Positions 13,474 to 23,068 of a stretch of 64,000 nucleotides of DNA are shown one piece after another (position 1 is the first letter of the stretch; every line of letters begins with the position of its first letter). The DNA is taken from the NCBI GenBank assembly GCA_036245805.1, contig BTRK01000004.1, positions 33,155,541 to 33,219,540 of the forward strand, read 5' to 3'. Source of the stretch: Pristionchus mayeri (Eukaryota > Nematoda > Chromadorea > Rhabditida > Neodiplogasteridae). A program made the translations under genes and the position numbers. Below the pieces are notes generated by a model. It was not told the origin of the DNA, did not search any database, and saw only the letters and a program-made list of their open reading frames with translations.

Positions 13474-13928
13474 ATGAGCTCTTATCATTTTAAATTATCA
13501 CTTCGAAACTATCTGAAGTTTTTCGACCATATCATTATCATATTTCATTTTGGTGACCTCGGATATCAAAATTCGAATTCTACGCATGGAAATACGTCTG
13601 AAAAAAACAAAACTCGTGCATTTTTCAAAAACATGAATGCATTTTCCGATATCAAAATTCGAATTCTACGCATGGAAATATGCCAGAAAATGCATTTGGA
13701 GAAAGATTTGAAGATTTCAACTTTTTCGCCATTTTTCAGGCCAATTTGTCAACAGAAAAATTGAGTTTCAACATGTTTTTGAAAAATGCACGAGTTTTGT
13801 TTTTTTCAGACGTATTTCCATGTGTAGAATTCGAATTTTGATATCCGAGGTCACCAAAATGAAATATGATAATGATATGGTCGAAAAACTTCAGATAGTT
13901 TCGAAGTGATAATTTAAAATGATAAGGT
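13474..13928. repeat. Palindromic element with ~165-bp arms, flanked by direct repeats
   Basis: The left arm 13474-13640 is the reverse complement of 13763-13928; both contain CGAAACTATCTGAAG or its complement. An approximately 90-bp block starting TAACTGACGTCAACGT occurs three times in direct orientation, at 13405, 13931 and 14239. The unit looks like a duplicated non-autonomous element. Confidence 0.75.
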
Positions 13929-14339
13929 ATAACTGACGTCAACGTCGATGGATTCTGGTTTCCTTCGAAATTCTCACATAACTTTTCATGCTCTTTCGAA
14001 TGAGCTACAAGGCGATACCTAAATCTCATGTACAAAAATTTTCGTCTTAGAGTAGGTCACGGTTGCGTGGGATTCTGAGTACGATGACCGTGAAAATATG
14101 GCGGTTTTAGAGCTTCATTTTATTAAGCGGTAAAAAATACATACTATATCTCAGAACTGGAGTGCGGAAATGGCATCTTCACGAGCTTTCATATTCTGAT
14201 CTACCAAAAGTGTTGAAAATATTAAGTTTTCGAGATTTAACTGACGTCAACGTTGATGGATTCTGGATTCCTTGGGGTTTCTGACTTAACTTTTCATGCT
14301 CTTTCGAATGATCTATCACTCGATACCGAAATCGAAAGT

Positions 14340-14669
14340 TTAAAAAATCGATTTCGGTAGATGAAGCCCTTTCTTCTTCTTGGTGGCTTTCAGGCACACA
14401 AGCACCTTGCAAGGGTAGACAGATCCTTTGTAATAATGGTCGTAGCTTCCAATAATATTGCAAACGTCCTCCCCGCAGAATTGACTGACAAGGATCTTTG
14501 GATCGATCTCGATTGCTTTTCGCACCTTTTCAGTCAGTTCGGCGAGGGGGAGTTTGCCGGATTTATTACTACTTGTGTAGCAAAGTTTTCCAAAAACGCT
14601 CTGTTTTAGAATGCGTTGTCTGAGCTTCAGCTGATTAGAAAGTAGGGTGCGAATGGTCTCATCACTTCC
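14340..14669 (-). pseudogene. In-frame continuation of the transposase-like gene past a TGA codon
   Basis: Directly after the TGA the same reading frame continues for about 109 codons without interruption. It encodes charged helical sequence and then SYDHYYKGSVYPCKV, which could be a small beta-barrel (Tudor-like) module. Continuity of frame and composition suggests that the stop is a substitution within a longer gene. Readthrough cannot be excluded. Confidence 0.45.
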
Positions 14670-16535
14670 TCATCGATTCAAGTATTCCTCGAGATCGTCG
14701 TTTGTTGAAAGAAAGCCACATTTCCAAAGATGATATTCGAGCTTTTCTGACACGTTTCGAATATTTACCGTTTTCATAATCGCCTTTGTTGATGTGACTT
14801 TCAGCTTATCGAATTTCTCTTCGGTAATACGACTTGCTACTATTTTCGCTTCTCTTTCGAGAATCGGACCGCGCTTGACACATTCATTGAGCAGTTTTTC
14901 CTGCTCACTCTTGGGGAGTTCATTAAACCACTCAATGCTACGGTTTTTCCTCAGAAGTACCTCCGAATCGGCACGCGCAATTCTAATACTAGGAGCCCTG
15001 TTAATAATATAGTCAATTAGGCCGAAAACTGACTCCGAAAGAACGTTGTTGCATGGAGTAGCATCAAATGCTTGACGAGCCATAGTTGCGAATTGACTAT
15101 TAGATGAACAGAGCTTGTGATAACGACCACCAGGCAAGTAAGGCGCGTACACCCTTGTGAGAAATGCGTGTACTGCATGCATAGCTCGTCTAGCTGCTTC
15201 AAGTGCTAACTGAGATGGCTTAATCGCTAGCACAAGTGCAGCTGCTTCTCGGTCTAGGGAGAAGGGGCTATCATTCACAGATACTACAGTCAAGAGAGGT
15301 GGTCCGCCTGTGAATAGCATCATTGGATTCGCTACGCGTTCATCAACCCAAGCCAGTATTTCACTAACGAATTTAGTGGTATCGAAGATATTCATTTTAC
15401 CATTAGACATGCGCCAGATGGGACTAGTCAAGTAGATGTCAAATAAACCCAATACGTGAATCTGAGAAAATGGAAGGTCTTGGTTCAGACTTTCCCTCAA
15501 ATCACTGAGCTTGTCCATTTTATGATATTCGATGAACTGCGCGAATTGATCTTTGTTTGCTACGATTTGAGTGGCTGCAGCCGGAATGACATTAAATCTA
15601 TTCCCCTTCATAGATGGAAGTTTCACACTTTTAAGATCACGATGGTCGCACCACGATAAATATTCGTCGTAGGTACCGTACTTGGCAGCGCCACGCCTGC
15701 CGAAATGGCGGATCATTTCACGAATTACAGCTAGCGCAGTGGCTTTTCCATCTCCCGCATCTTTGCTATTCGTTATTTCATATTCTTGCTTGGCGAGTTC
15801 CGCGCAAATTGGTTCGGTAAGACTAGCCGTGATATGAACAAAACAGGGAACCGACATGAAAAGTAAGTGTAATCTTTGTTCTTGCGCTGTCATTGTACTC
15901 CATCCTTCCATCACGGTAGGCAAAACATCTCTCCGATATGTTTCAATCAAGTCTGCGAATTTCGCTTGTGTTGCAGCTCGATCGCCCACTGCTGAGTTTA
16001 GAAAACAGATAATGGCATCTCTAAACTTTTCGAAATATGATTTACACGTGGAAGAGATCGATGCTGCGCGATCGATTTCGTCAAGCAGTTGAAAAAATGT
16101 GTCCAGGGAAGTTTGTGCATGTTTCGATACTACTGGACGAGTTCCCAAAACGTGTGAAATTGCCTCGCCATTTTTTCCTCGTCGTGAAATACTGTAAGTT
16201 TGCAGTTTATGAGTATTTTTCGTCGTCTCATCGCTAGAAACTGATCCTCCATGATATGCATGCTGCTGATCAGCTACTGCTTCAGCGAGAACTGCACGCG
16301 TGTGTGCTTGCGCAATACCAAGTCCTACTAAAGAGCTGCGAGCAACAGTATTTGGCGATGGAATATGACTCAAGGTTGAATTCAGCAGATTTTTCACAAC
16401 ACTTTGCATAACGGGGCCTACATTTTCATCGCTCACACCGAACCGTTTACACTCAATCATCGTTTTCTTACATGGGAATGTGTAGGCACGACCGATTTTT
16501 GTAATAATTTGAGAAGGAAGTGTTTCAAGTCTCAT
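14670..16535 (-). CDS. Transposase-like protein, main open frame (621 codons)
   Basis: A single unspliced frame of 621 codons, unlike the intron-rich host genes nearby. Recognisable blocks are SSDETTK (near residue 100), then LPTVMEGWSTMTAQEQ, PCFVHI, REMIRHFGRRGAAKYGTY and KGNRFNV, and a C-terminal block CNNVLSESVFGLIDYI followed by RIARADSEVLLRKNRS. From memory, this order of blocks resembles a large family of uncharacterised transposase-like proteins with a probable RNase-H-like core, known mostly from cnidarians, sponges and molluscs; I could not check this. After the TGA at 14670-14672 the same frame stays open to 14340 and includes a YKGSVYPCKVLV stretch, so the protein probably once ran on. 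The N-terminal part lies upstream in two other frames. It is likely a mobile-element gene in early decay. Confidence 0.6.
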   Translation of the reverse strand: MRLETLPSQIITKIGRAYTFPCKKTMIECKRFGVSDENVGPVMQSVVKNLLNSTLSHIPSPNTVARSSLVGLGIAQAHTRAVLAEAVADQQHAYHGGSVSSDETTKNTHKLQTYSISRRGKNGEAISHVLGTRPVVSKHAQTSLDTFFQLLDEIDRAASISSTCKSYFEKFRDAIICFLNSAVGDRAATQAKFADLIETYRRDVLPTVMEGWSTMTAQEQRLHLLFMSVPCFVHITASLTEPICAELAKQEYEITNSKDAGDGKATALAVIREMIRHFGRRGAAKYGTYDEYLSWCDHRDLKSVKLPSMKGNRFNVIPAAATQIVANKDQFAQFIEYHKMDKLSDLRESLNQDLPFSQIHVLGLFDIYLTSPIWRMSNGKMNIFDTTKFVSEILAWVDERVANPMMLFTGGPPLLTVVSVNDSPFSLDREAAALVLAIKPSQLALEAARRAMHAVHAFLTRVYAPYLPGGRYHKLCSSNSQFATMARQAFDATPCNNVLSESVFGLIDYIINRAPSIRIARADSEVLLRKNRSIEWFNELPKSEQEKLLNECVKRGPILEREAKIVASRITEEKFDKLKVTSTKAIMKTVNIRNVSEKLEYHLWKCGFLSTNDDLEEYLNR

Positions 16536-16556
16536 CGCACCCTCTTCCTCTTTTCT

Positions 16557-17346
16557 CTCAATTTCCTAAGCGCATCGCGCCATTTTTTATCCGATTCTGT
16601 CCATTTTCTCGTTGCCTCAGTGAGCATCGCAGTAGTGGAATTGTATTTCTTTTCTAAATCAGTTAAAAATGGTAAGCGTTTGAAATGGTAAGCGTTTCGA
16701 TCTCATTATCGTGAGACAGGCATATCTTCTTTTTCTCATGATATTTTAATTTGAAATTGTCTCGGGAATCACGTGCCCGTTTGAGATTTTGCTTTAATCT
16801 CGGCATCGATTGAGGGGTAGAGAGATCGGATGTCAATCGAGGCATGCGCCTCGTTTTAGTATTTGAACCAGGTGGAATTGATTGTAATTCGCGCGAAGGA
16901 GGACCCGCAGTGAGCGCATTGGAGTTAAGCGGGGATTTGTACGAGAAAGGAGAGGGAGAGAGCGAGCTTTTCCGAGGTGAGTTAGATGGGGAAGTGAGTA
17001 TAGGAGTAAATGATCTGAGAGGACTAGCTATGGTTACTTCTGAGTCGGGATGATGGAATGAATTGGGAAGATTGGGTGTGTCATGTGAGGATGGACTGAC
17101 TAAGGGAGTAGTAGTATCATCTAGTTGTTTAGTTGAACAGTTTGAGCTACTGCATATGTTACTAATTTCTATCGGAGTATCGTAAAAACTGTCACTGAAT
17201 ATTCGAAGCTGTCTTTTTCTATGTTCCTCACTCTTGATATTGTTCAGTAGTCTCCAAATTTTTCTTCGTTCTGCTGATTTACAATTGAGCTCACTGGAAG
17301 AGAAACAACTCCTACATTTACGAAAACATTGGGAGTTACGTGGAAC
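16557..17346 (-). pseudogene. Frame-disrupted N-terminal region of the transposase-like gene
   Basis: The minus-strand frame 17346-16663 is open for 227 codons: a Cys-containing stretch (CFRKCRSCF), a long Ser/Pro-rich linker (SPRKSSLSPSPFS) and the start of a coiled coil (KRARDSRDNFKLKYHEKKK). It contains no ATG before 16845. Near 16670-16690 a 16-bp tandem duplication of CGCTTACCATTTCAAA shifts the frame, and the coiled coil continues in another frame (TDLEKKYNS ... KKWRDALRKLREKR, about 16680-16557). A second shift is needed to enter the 621-codon frame. A coiled coil before the RNase-H-like block fits the proposed family. Confidence 0.55.
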
Positions 17347-17611
17347 TTACTTATTAATAAGAGAAGATAGGGGAACATTATTGGATGAGGCTAGATAGTC
17401 AAGATGAAGAAGCTAAAAGTAATGTTTCAAAGTTATCGGGATTTATGTTGCCAACCCATCCATATGTTAGCGGATTATCAGACCATGAGGAGAGATTACT
17501 TCTTCTAGCAGCGCTACGATCGCAAATCTGTGAAAATTTTAATGAAGCACATGATTGAGTATGTTTTAGTTCTTAGAGCACTGGGCTACGGTAAATCATT
17601 TCAAATTTTAC

Positions 17612-17936
17612 TTTCTGGGATGGCTTCTTCTTTCCATGCTTCGATGATGGTGCCTGAATGGGTGAGAGGGGAGAAGGGGCAATGGGAGAACACTGTAGAA
17701 ACTATGAGATTACGTTAAGATTCTTTTAAAATACACCTTCTTGGGTGACTTCTTCTTTCCACTCTTGGCAGGTGCTGTCTGGATAAGTGAGAGAGAAGGA
17801 GCAATGAGGGAACGCTTTAGAAACAATAAGATTACGGTAAGTTTCTTCGAAATTACACCTTCTTGGTTGATCTCTTTCCACTCTTGGAAGATCATGAATG
17901 GATAAGTGAGAGGGGAGAAGGAACAATTGGAGAACA
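17612..17936 (-). repeat. Tandemly duplicated exon-intron unit (122-bp period) in the NADAR gene
   Basis: Three exons at 17936-17859, 17814-17737 and 17692-17612 are 78, 78 and 81 nt long, all phase 1 to phase 1, with acceptors exactly 122 bp apart. They encode 26-27 residue repeats with a shared pattern: hydrophobic-F-x-x-C-x-F-S ... EWKEE ... QE. More diverged relatives seem to lie at about 18416-18362 and 18534-18478. Symmetric phase allows copies to be gained or lost without shifting the frame. Confidence 0.75.
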
Positions 17937-19464
17937 CTGTACAAACAATGAGGGAGGGTTTTTTGAGACCAGAAGATACCTTAGATGGAGTCTTCCTCTC
18001 GGGAGCGGAATTTGCTTCCGTCCAGAGGTTAGCCGAACACTGGATATTTTTAAGCTTTACTACGGTATGTGATTCTTATTTGTCATCAAATTATCGTACC
18101 ACTGGGTCTCGGGAAGTACTCAAGATAGAATGAGAGGGTAGAAGAGTCGATCGCGACGAGGTGAAACACTGAAGACACGTTGCCCACGTAAATTTCGCTA
18201 TGCCATACGTATGAGGTCACTACCTTTTTCTGTGATTGCGTGCTCTTCAACGCTGGCCTTGTCAGAGAATTTTTGACAGCGTATGTGTACTGTAGACCGA
18301 ATATTTGACTATTTATGGTTGATCATTTCAATATTTATTGTTACAACATCCTCACTTGACTCTCTGAAGGTGAGAGCTGACCGAAATATTGAAAATGAGG
18401 AGAAGGGAAGAGTGAATACTGTAGAGGCATTTCCCATTTAGATCACAGGAAATAGTTATTATTTCATTTTACCTTGAGAGGGGATTTCTTCTTCCCACTC
18501 ATCAATGATGGATGATGCACGGGCGAGTGCTATAGAGGTTTTGACCAATTATTTTACCTATTTTCCAACCAGAAGATCTTTCTTTAATAACTACAGGCCG
18601 AACCTCAACTGTATCGGATTTCGACTTTTCCAACGGTGGAAAATCACTCGTATCGAATGGAGAAACACGTGCAGTGTACTATAGACGATTCATTAAAAGT
18701 CACTATTATTTGCCCACTACTAATTACCTCAGTCGCTTCATGAGACACTCTGGAAGGAGAGATTGGAGGAGACGGATCGTAGAGCTAGAGGAAGTGTTCG
18801 TCAAGGTCATTGTAATTTGACCAACCTCTCTTAACTCATCACGTACTCTCATCAGAATTTTACCCATCCAATTTTCGCCCCACTTAGCACGGTAGATCAC
18901 GTCACGATCATCTCTATCCATTCCTGCAACCACCCCTAGAATAGACTTAGTTCAATGAACCTCACCAATTCCCCATTTCCTGTCAGTCGGCGAACATTCT
19001 ACGAGAGTTTTATCGCCTGTAGATAACAACTCTCTTAGAGCACCTCTATTTTGTTTAAATTTCATCATGATGCCTTTGTACATCACCTCTCTAGAAACAA
19101 GATCCCATCTGAATTTCAATTTAGATTGAGCAAGTATCAAGCAACGTTAACCGGGGCTGATCGAATCCTTTTACTTTCTTGCCGAGAGTTTTCTGTCGAC
19201 CTGGAGATTCTGACTCCATAATCAATCTAGCAGACTCAAAATCGTCATGATACTCGGCCTTTTTCTGCCTAGAAGACGAGTGTTATCTCATCTCAATATC
19301 ATTGCACATATATGTACATACATATAATACTGCTCCGAGCAGTTGTAGTACTGGTTAGTTGTCGGGTCCACAAATGGTGATGGGTAGTGATTAGAAAATG
19401 TGGAGTCCTTAGAATAGAACAACAGAACTTCATTCCCATCGCTATCAATCTTTAATGACGTCAT
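17612..19464 (-). CDS. NADAR-domain protein (YbiA/RibX superfamily) with repeated C-terminal exons
   Basis: Exons run on the minus strand: 19464-19318, 19264-19152, 19108-18966, 18923-18826, 18784-18728, about 18680-18593, then a row of short exons to 17612. The first four give a complete NADAR domain: FYSKDSTFSNHYPSPF, NCSEQYYMY, a KKAEYHDDF block, KTLGKKVKGF, LLSTGDKTLVECSPTDRKW and GENWMGKILMRVRDELRE. These match the family pattern (N-terminal EQ motif, LGR-VKGF, TGD-LVE-SP-D, WG-N-LG--LM-VR--LR). NADAR proteins act on NAD-, ADP-ribose- or riboflavin-precursor-type substrates; the reaction here is unknown. Splice phases agree at every join through 18593. The tail is Ser/Pro/Glu-rich and ends in tandem WKEE-containing repeats. 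A possible last exon lies at about 17527-17399. The start ATG is the first in frame. Confidence 0.8.
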
Positions 19465-19477
19465 CTGAGACGATATA

Positions 19478-19666
19478 ATGTCAAAGAATGACTACGAACC
19501 CACTAAAAAGATACCTTCAAAGGAAGGAAAAGAGGATCTGCAGCTGGAACTGCCTCGCAAAAAATCGAGAATGAATGATGAAATGACGAAAAACGTCGAT
19601 CGTAACAATTACCGTAACATTTTCAGGTATCCTACGACAAAGGCTACCGTAATTGTCAAAAAATAA
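19478..19666 (+). CDS. Short Lys-rich open frame, divergent from the NADAR gene (doubtful)
   Basis: A 62-codon frame starts 14 bp from the NADAR start on the opposite strand. It is hydrophilic and holds a basic LPRKKSR stretch. No domain was recognised. It may be a first exon, a small gene or chance; the divergent arrangement is the only support. Confidence 0.2.
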   Translation: MSKNDYEPTKKIPSKEGKEDLQLELPRKKSRMNDEMTKNVDRNNYRNIFRYPTTKATVIVKK

Positions 19667-20391
19667 ACATTAAATTACATTAATTTTTTAGACAAGGTTT
19701 GCAAATATCAATTTTCTCAATTTTGTCGTAAACTCTTTATTCGGCATTATAGAATCGATTAATATAACTGAGGAGGGGCACTCTGTAAGACGTTCATTAG
19801 ACTATTCTTTTCAAAAAGTCTGCTAAAATTAGTGTGCAATTCAGGATGTTTGCAAATACAGAATCCTTTTAAAATTTTTCATAAGTCGCATACCAATCTG
19901 TTCTTTCCATTCACCGAAAACTGAATAGGGGCACCTTGAAGAAATCTAAATATTTAATAAAAACCAATTTATAACGGCAATTTGAATTCGCGGGCGAGTA
20001 GAAAAGAGCCCCGTGCACTGCACTTTCAAATACACCACGAGTTGAAAATTTTACTTGGAGGTCCCTACTGAGGATTTGGAGTGAATTATTTCTGTCGCTA
20101 AGACGATCCTCCTTTTTTGTTTCTTCGAGAAGTCATTATTCTATGTTGACTGGAAACTATTGTTTTCTTTCTAACAGTTTGCTATAAAAGCTCCTCAATT
20201 TTTTGTGGTGGTAAAATCATGTTTCAATTGTTGTGTTATTGACTTAACTAAGAAGAGATTGTTGTTTTCTGTCCTGATAAAGTATAGTTCTGACCAATTG
20301 TATTTGTTCTTATTACTGGTTAACTCCCAGTTGCATATTTTCCGATTTGTTAAACTTTTATCATTTTTATTAGTGATTCCCATTTAATAGC
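19667..20391. other. AT-rich intergenic sequence, nothing recognised
   Basis: Two complementary 60-codon frames at 20195-20387 lack motifs and were not called. No strong inverted repeat was seen before the element starting at 20392. Confidence 0.4.
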
Positions 20392-21836
20392 TTTAGCCCC
20401 GGTGCGAAGCGCCGGGGAAATTTTGCCCGGGAAACGAGAAATTCACACGGTCAGAAAGGCTCCTGAGAGGGTAGGGTACCGACTACCCTTCAAACTCAAA
20501 TCCAAGTATCCAGCTTTTGGGGATCTTAGTTGGGAACCTAGAGGATGCTAAATCCGAAATTTCAAGTCTCTATCACAACAGGAAGTGCCTCAGGCAGACT
20601 CCGATTTTTGTCGGTTTCGCGGCGTCCCGAATTTTTGAGTTGGTGGCGCGAGCATCGTACAGAGACGTGCTATAGCTCATTCGTTAGAGCGTACATGGGT
20701 GCCCGCCTAGAGACTTTTCAGAATTGTGAAATTCCCACTGCAAAGATGCGAAAAGTGCCTTCAAAGTTCTAAATTTTGACCCTTTTGGAGGTGCGGCCAC
20801 ATTTTCGGCTATCCAAGCTCTCAATGGAAAATCCAAGTTCCTACCGGCATACAGTAGACTAATATTGATACGGCGAATCCAATGAGCTAAAATTCAAAAA
20901 GATTGGTTGCCATCTGTAGGTGCTGACGCCTTTCAAACATGTTCCCGCGCGAATTTATCCCTCTGCCTCCCCCTCCTCTCTCCCTCCCCCGCGCCTCCCT
21001 CTCTCGGCCAGGTCAAAGGTCGTAAACGCGGCGAGTCGTCTCAAGTTGTCAACACGATGCTTACTATGAAATACAAAGTTGAAATTAATGTAAAACTAGT
21101 ATCATTTTCGGAATCAGCTGGTGAAATTACCCCTGGTGGAATCATTGGTTGGGGTCGAACAGGCACTTTCACTATTGTACCCTCTGGGCGAGGAGGGGGA
21201 GGGGAGGGAGTTGAAAGCTTCCGACTTGAGCTACTTTATATGGATATTACGATGTTGGTCGGCGACTTTCAATGAGAGGCGTTTACTTTCGTTCGTAAGC
21301 CAGTCGATTTACGCTCTCTCGCTCACCTGTTAAGTACCAGTAACACGGCCAACGGCTATGTCTTGAAGACTGCGCGGTCTAGTTGGATATGGCGGGGGAG
21401 ATAAAAAATAAATCGCTCCGCGTCAATAAAAGTTCCGAGATCCACCTTCCGTGGGAAGGTGGCGTATCCTGGCTTTGCAAGCAAAGTCAACAGCTAAGTG
21501 AATTTTGGCAAATTCTCAAATAAATAAAAGGACTGAGATCTTACTATTCAAAACAATCAGTTCAATAAAAGTCCCGGGATCAAAAGCCAAAATTCGATCT
21601 ATATTTTCTGAAATTTCGGAAATCTGAACAATTAAGGTACGAATTTTAAAATATTTACGCATGAAAATATTGAGCGAATTTTGGCTTTTGATCCCGGGAC
21701 TTTTATTGAACTGATTGTTTTGAATAGTAAGATCTCAGTCCTTTGATTTATTTGAGAATTTGCCAAAATTCACTTAGCTGTTGGACTTTGCTTGCAAAGC
21801 CAGGATACGCCACCTTCCCACGGAAGGTGGATTCCA
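20392..21836. mobile_element. Composite repeat, copy 1 (hairpin start, palindromic end)
   Basis: It begins with a GC hairpin (CCCCGGTGCGAAGCGCCGGGG at about 20397) and ends with a 400-bp palindrome (about 21437-21836) whose tips read CCACCTTCC...GGAAGGTGG. The same order of sequence recurs at 38311-39824, so the whole is one family of about 1.45-1.5 kb. It has no transposase. Its right end lies only about 8 bp before the ATG of F-box paralog 2. Confidence 0.8.
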
Positions 21837-23068
21837 TTTTCAGATGAATTTGTATCTCTCTCGTAGGAAGAACCTTGCGAGTGATTTCGCGAAGAAACTT
21901 GAAGAAGTGAAGACGAAACATCAGAGAGGAAGTGCTGATTCACGTTTTCTGGCATGGAGTAAGTGAGAAAATATTCACAATTTACGATCACAGCTAAGGG
22001 GACTTTCTCGTCAGTTACCGCACTCTCCCGACTAATGACAGTCTTTGTCGACTAAAAAATCCTGCATTAGATAGCACAAGCAGAAGTTAGATAAGCAAAT
22101 TACAGACAGCATGGTTATTTGTATGATAAGAATACGAGCACTGTAAAAATTAGGGTTTAGAAATTTGAATATGATACAACTTTTCATTCTTGATTTTTTT
22201 TATTTTTTTGAGATTTGCAAATATTAATCCTCCCATATCAGATAAACGGGAGAAAATATGGAGAAGGAAGAGAGAAGAAGACGAAATTAAGGCGATCGAG
22301 AGACTAAATCAGAAGAACAAAGAATTGATCGAATTCCTTCAGAAAAATAGCCCGGTCAGTGATTGTTCGTCGAACTTTTTAGATTTGTAAAAATATGATA
22401 GCAATTTGCATAGCACGAGTACGCCAAAGAATTGTGATCTCTCTTTTTTATTGAAAATTCCCTTTTTGGTTAATTATATTTAATTACAAATTTACTAAGA
22501 CTGGCGAATATCTGCCGTAGCAGGTACTTTTGCTCGAACAGCTCATATCTGATGTATTCTGATGACACCATTAATTTTTAGTTTCCATTCATGGGTCTTC
22601 CGGATGAACTGATCTCCGATATTATCTCTATCCTTGACATGAAAGATCGATTGAGAGCCCGAGTGAACAAGAGATTGGATAAGATCGAATTGGAGTCCAA
22701 ATACCACATCAAGAATCTACATATTAATGATTTTGGTATATTAGAACCGCGGATTATGAACGAAAAAATGAATGAGCTTGTTTGTTTTTAGCCCACATAA
22801 GATTCATTTTAAATTTAGCTTACCCATCAGAACATAAAAATTTGAAATAAATTATACTTATTTGCAGCAGTCGGTTGATGATCCGATCGTGCCTTTACAC
22901 GGCTCTGAAAAGTGAGTGGCTTTTTAATTATTATATGCAATTTCCAGTCATATCACTTTTTTTCTGGGAGAAATCGTATTCCTCTGAATGCATCAAACGA
23001 ATCTCCCGAAATGTTTCGATTGGAAATCTCTGGATTGAAGTTAGTTTCCTCTGGACATAGTTAATTTA

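Noticed and set aside
15017..16237. Plus-strand frames opposite the transposase-like gene
   Set aside because: Antisense shadows of the long minus-strand frame; no splice or start support.
20392..20425. Helitron-like terminus (TTAG next to a GC hairpin)
   Set aside because: A Helitron end needs the hairpin about 10 bp from CTRR and a TC start at the other end. Here the hairpin touches TTAG and the other end is a palindrome, so the evidence is not enough.
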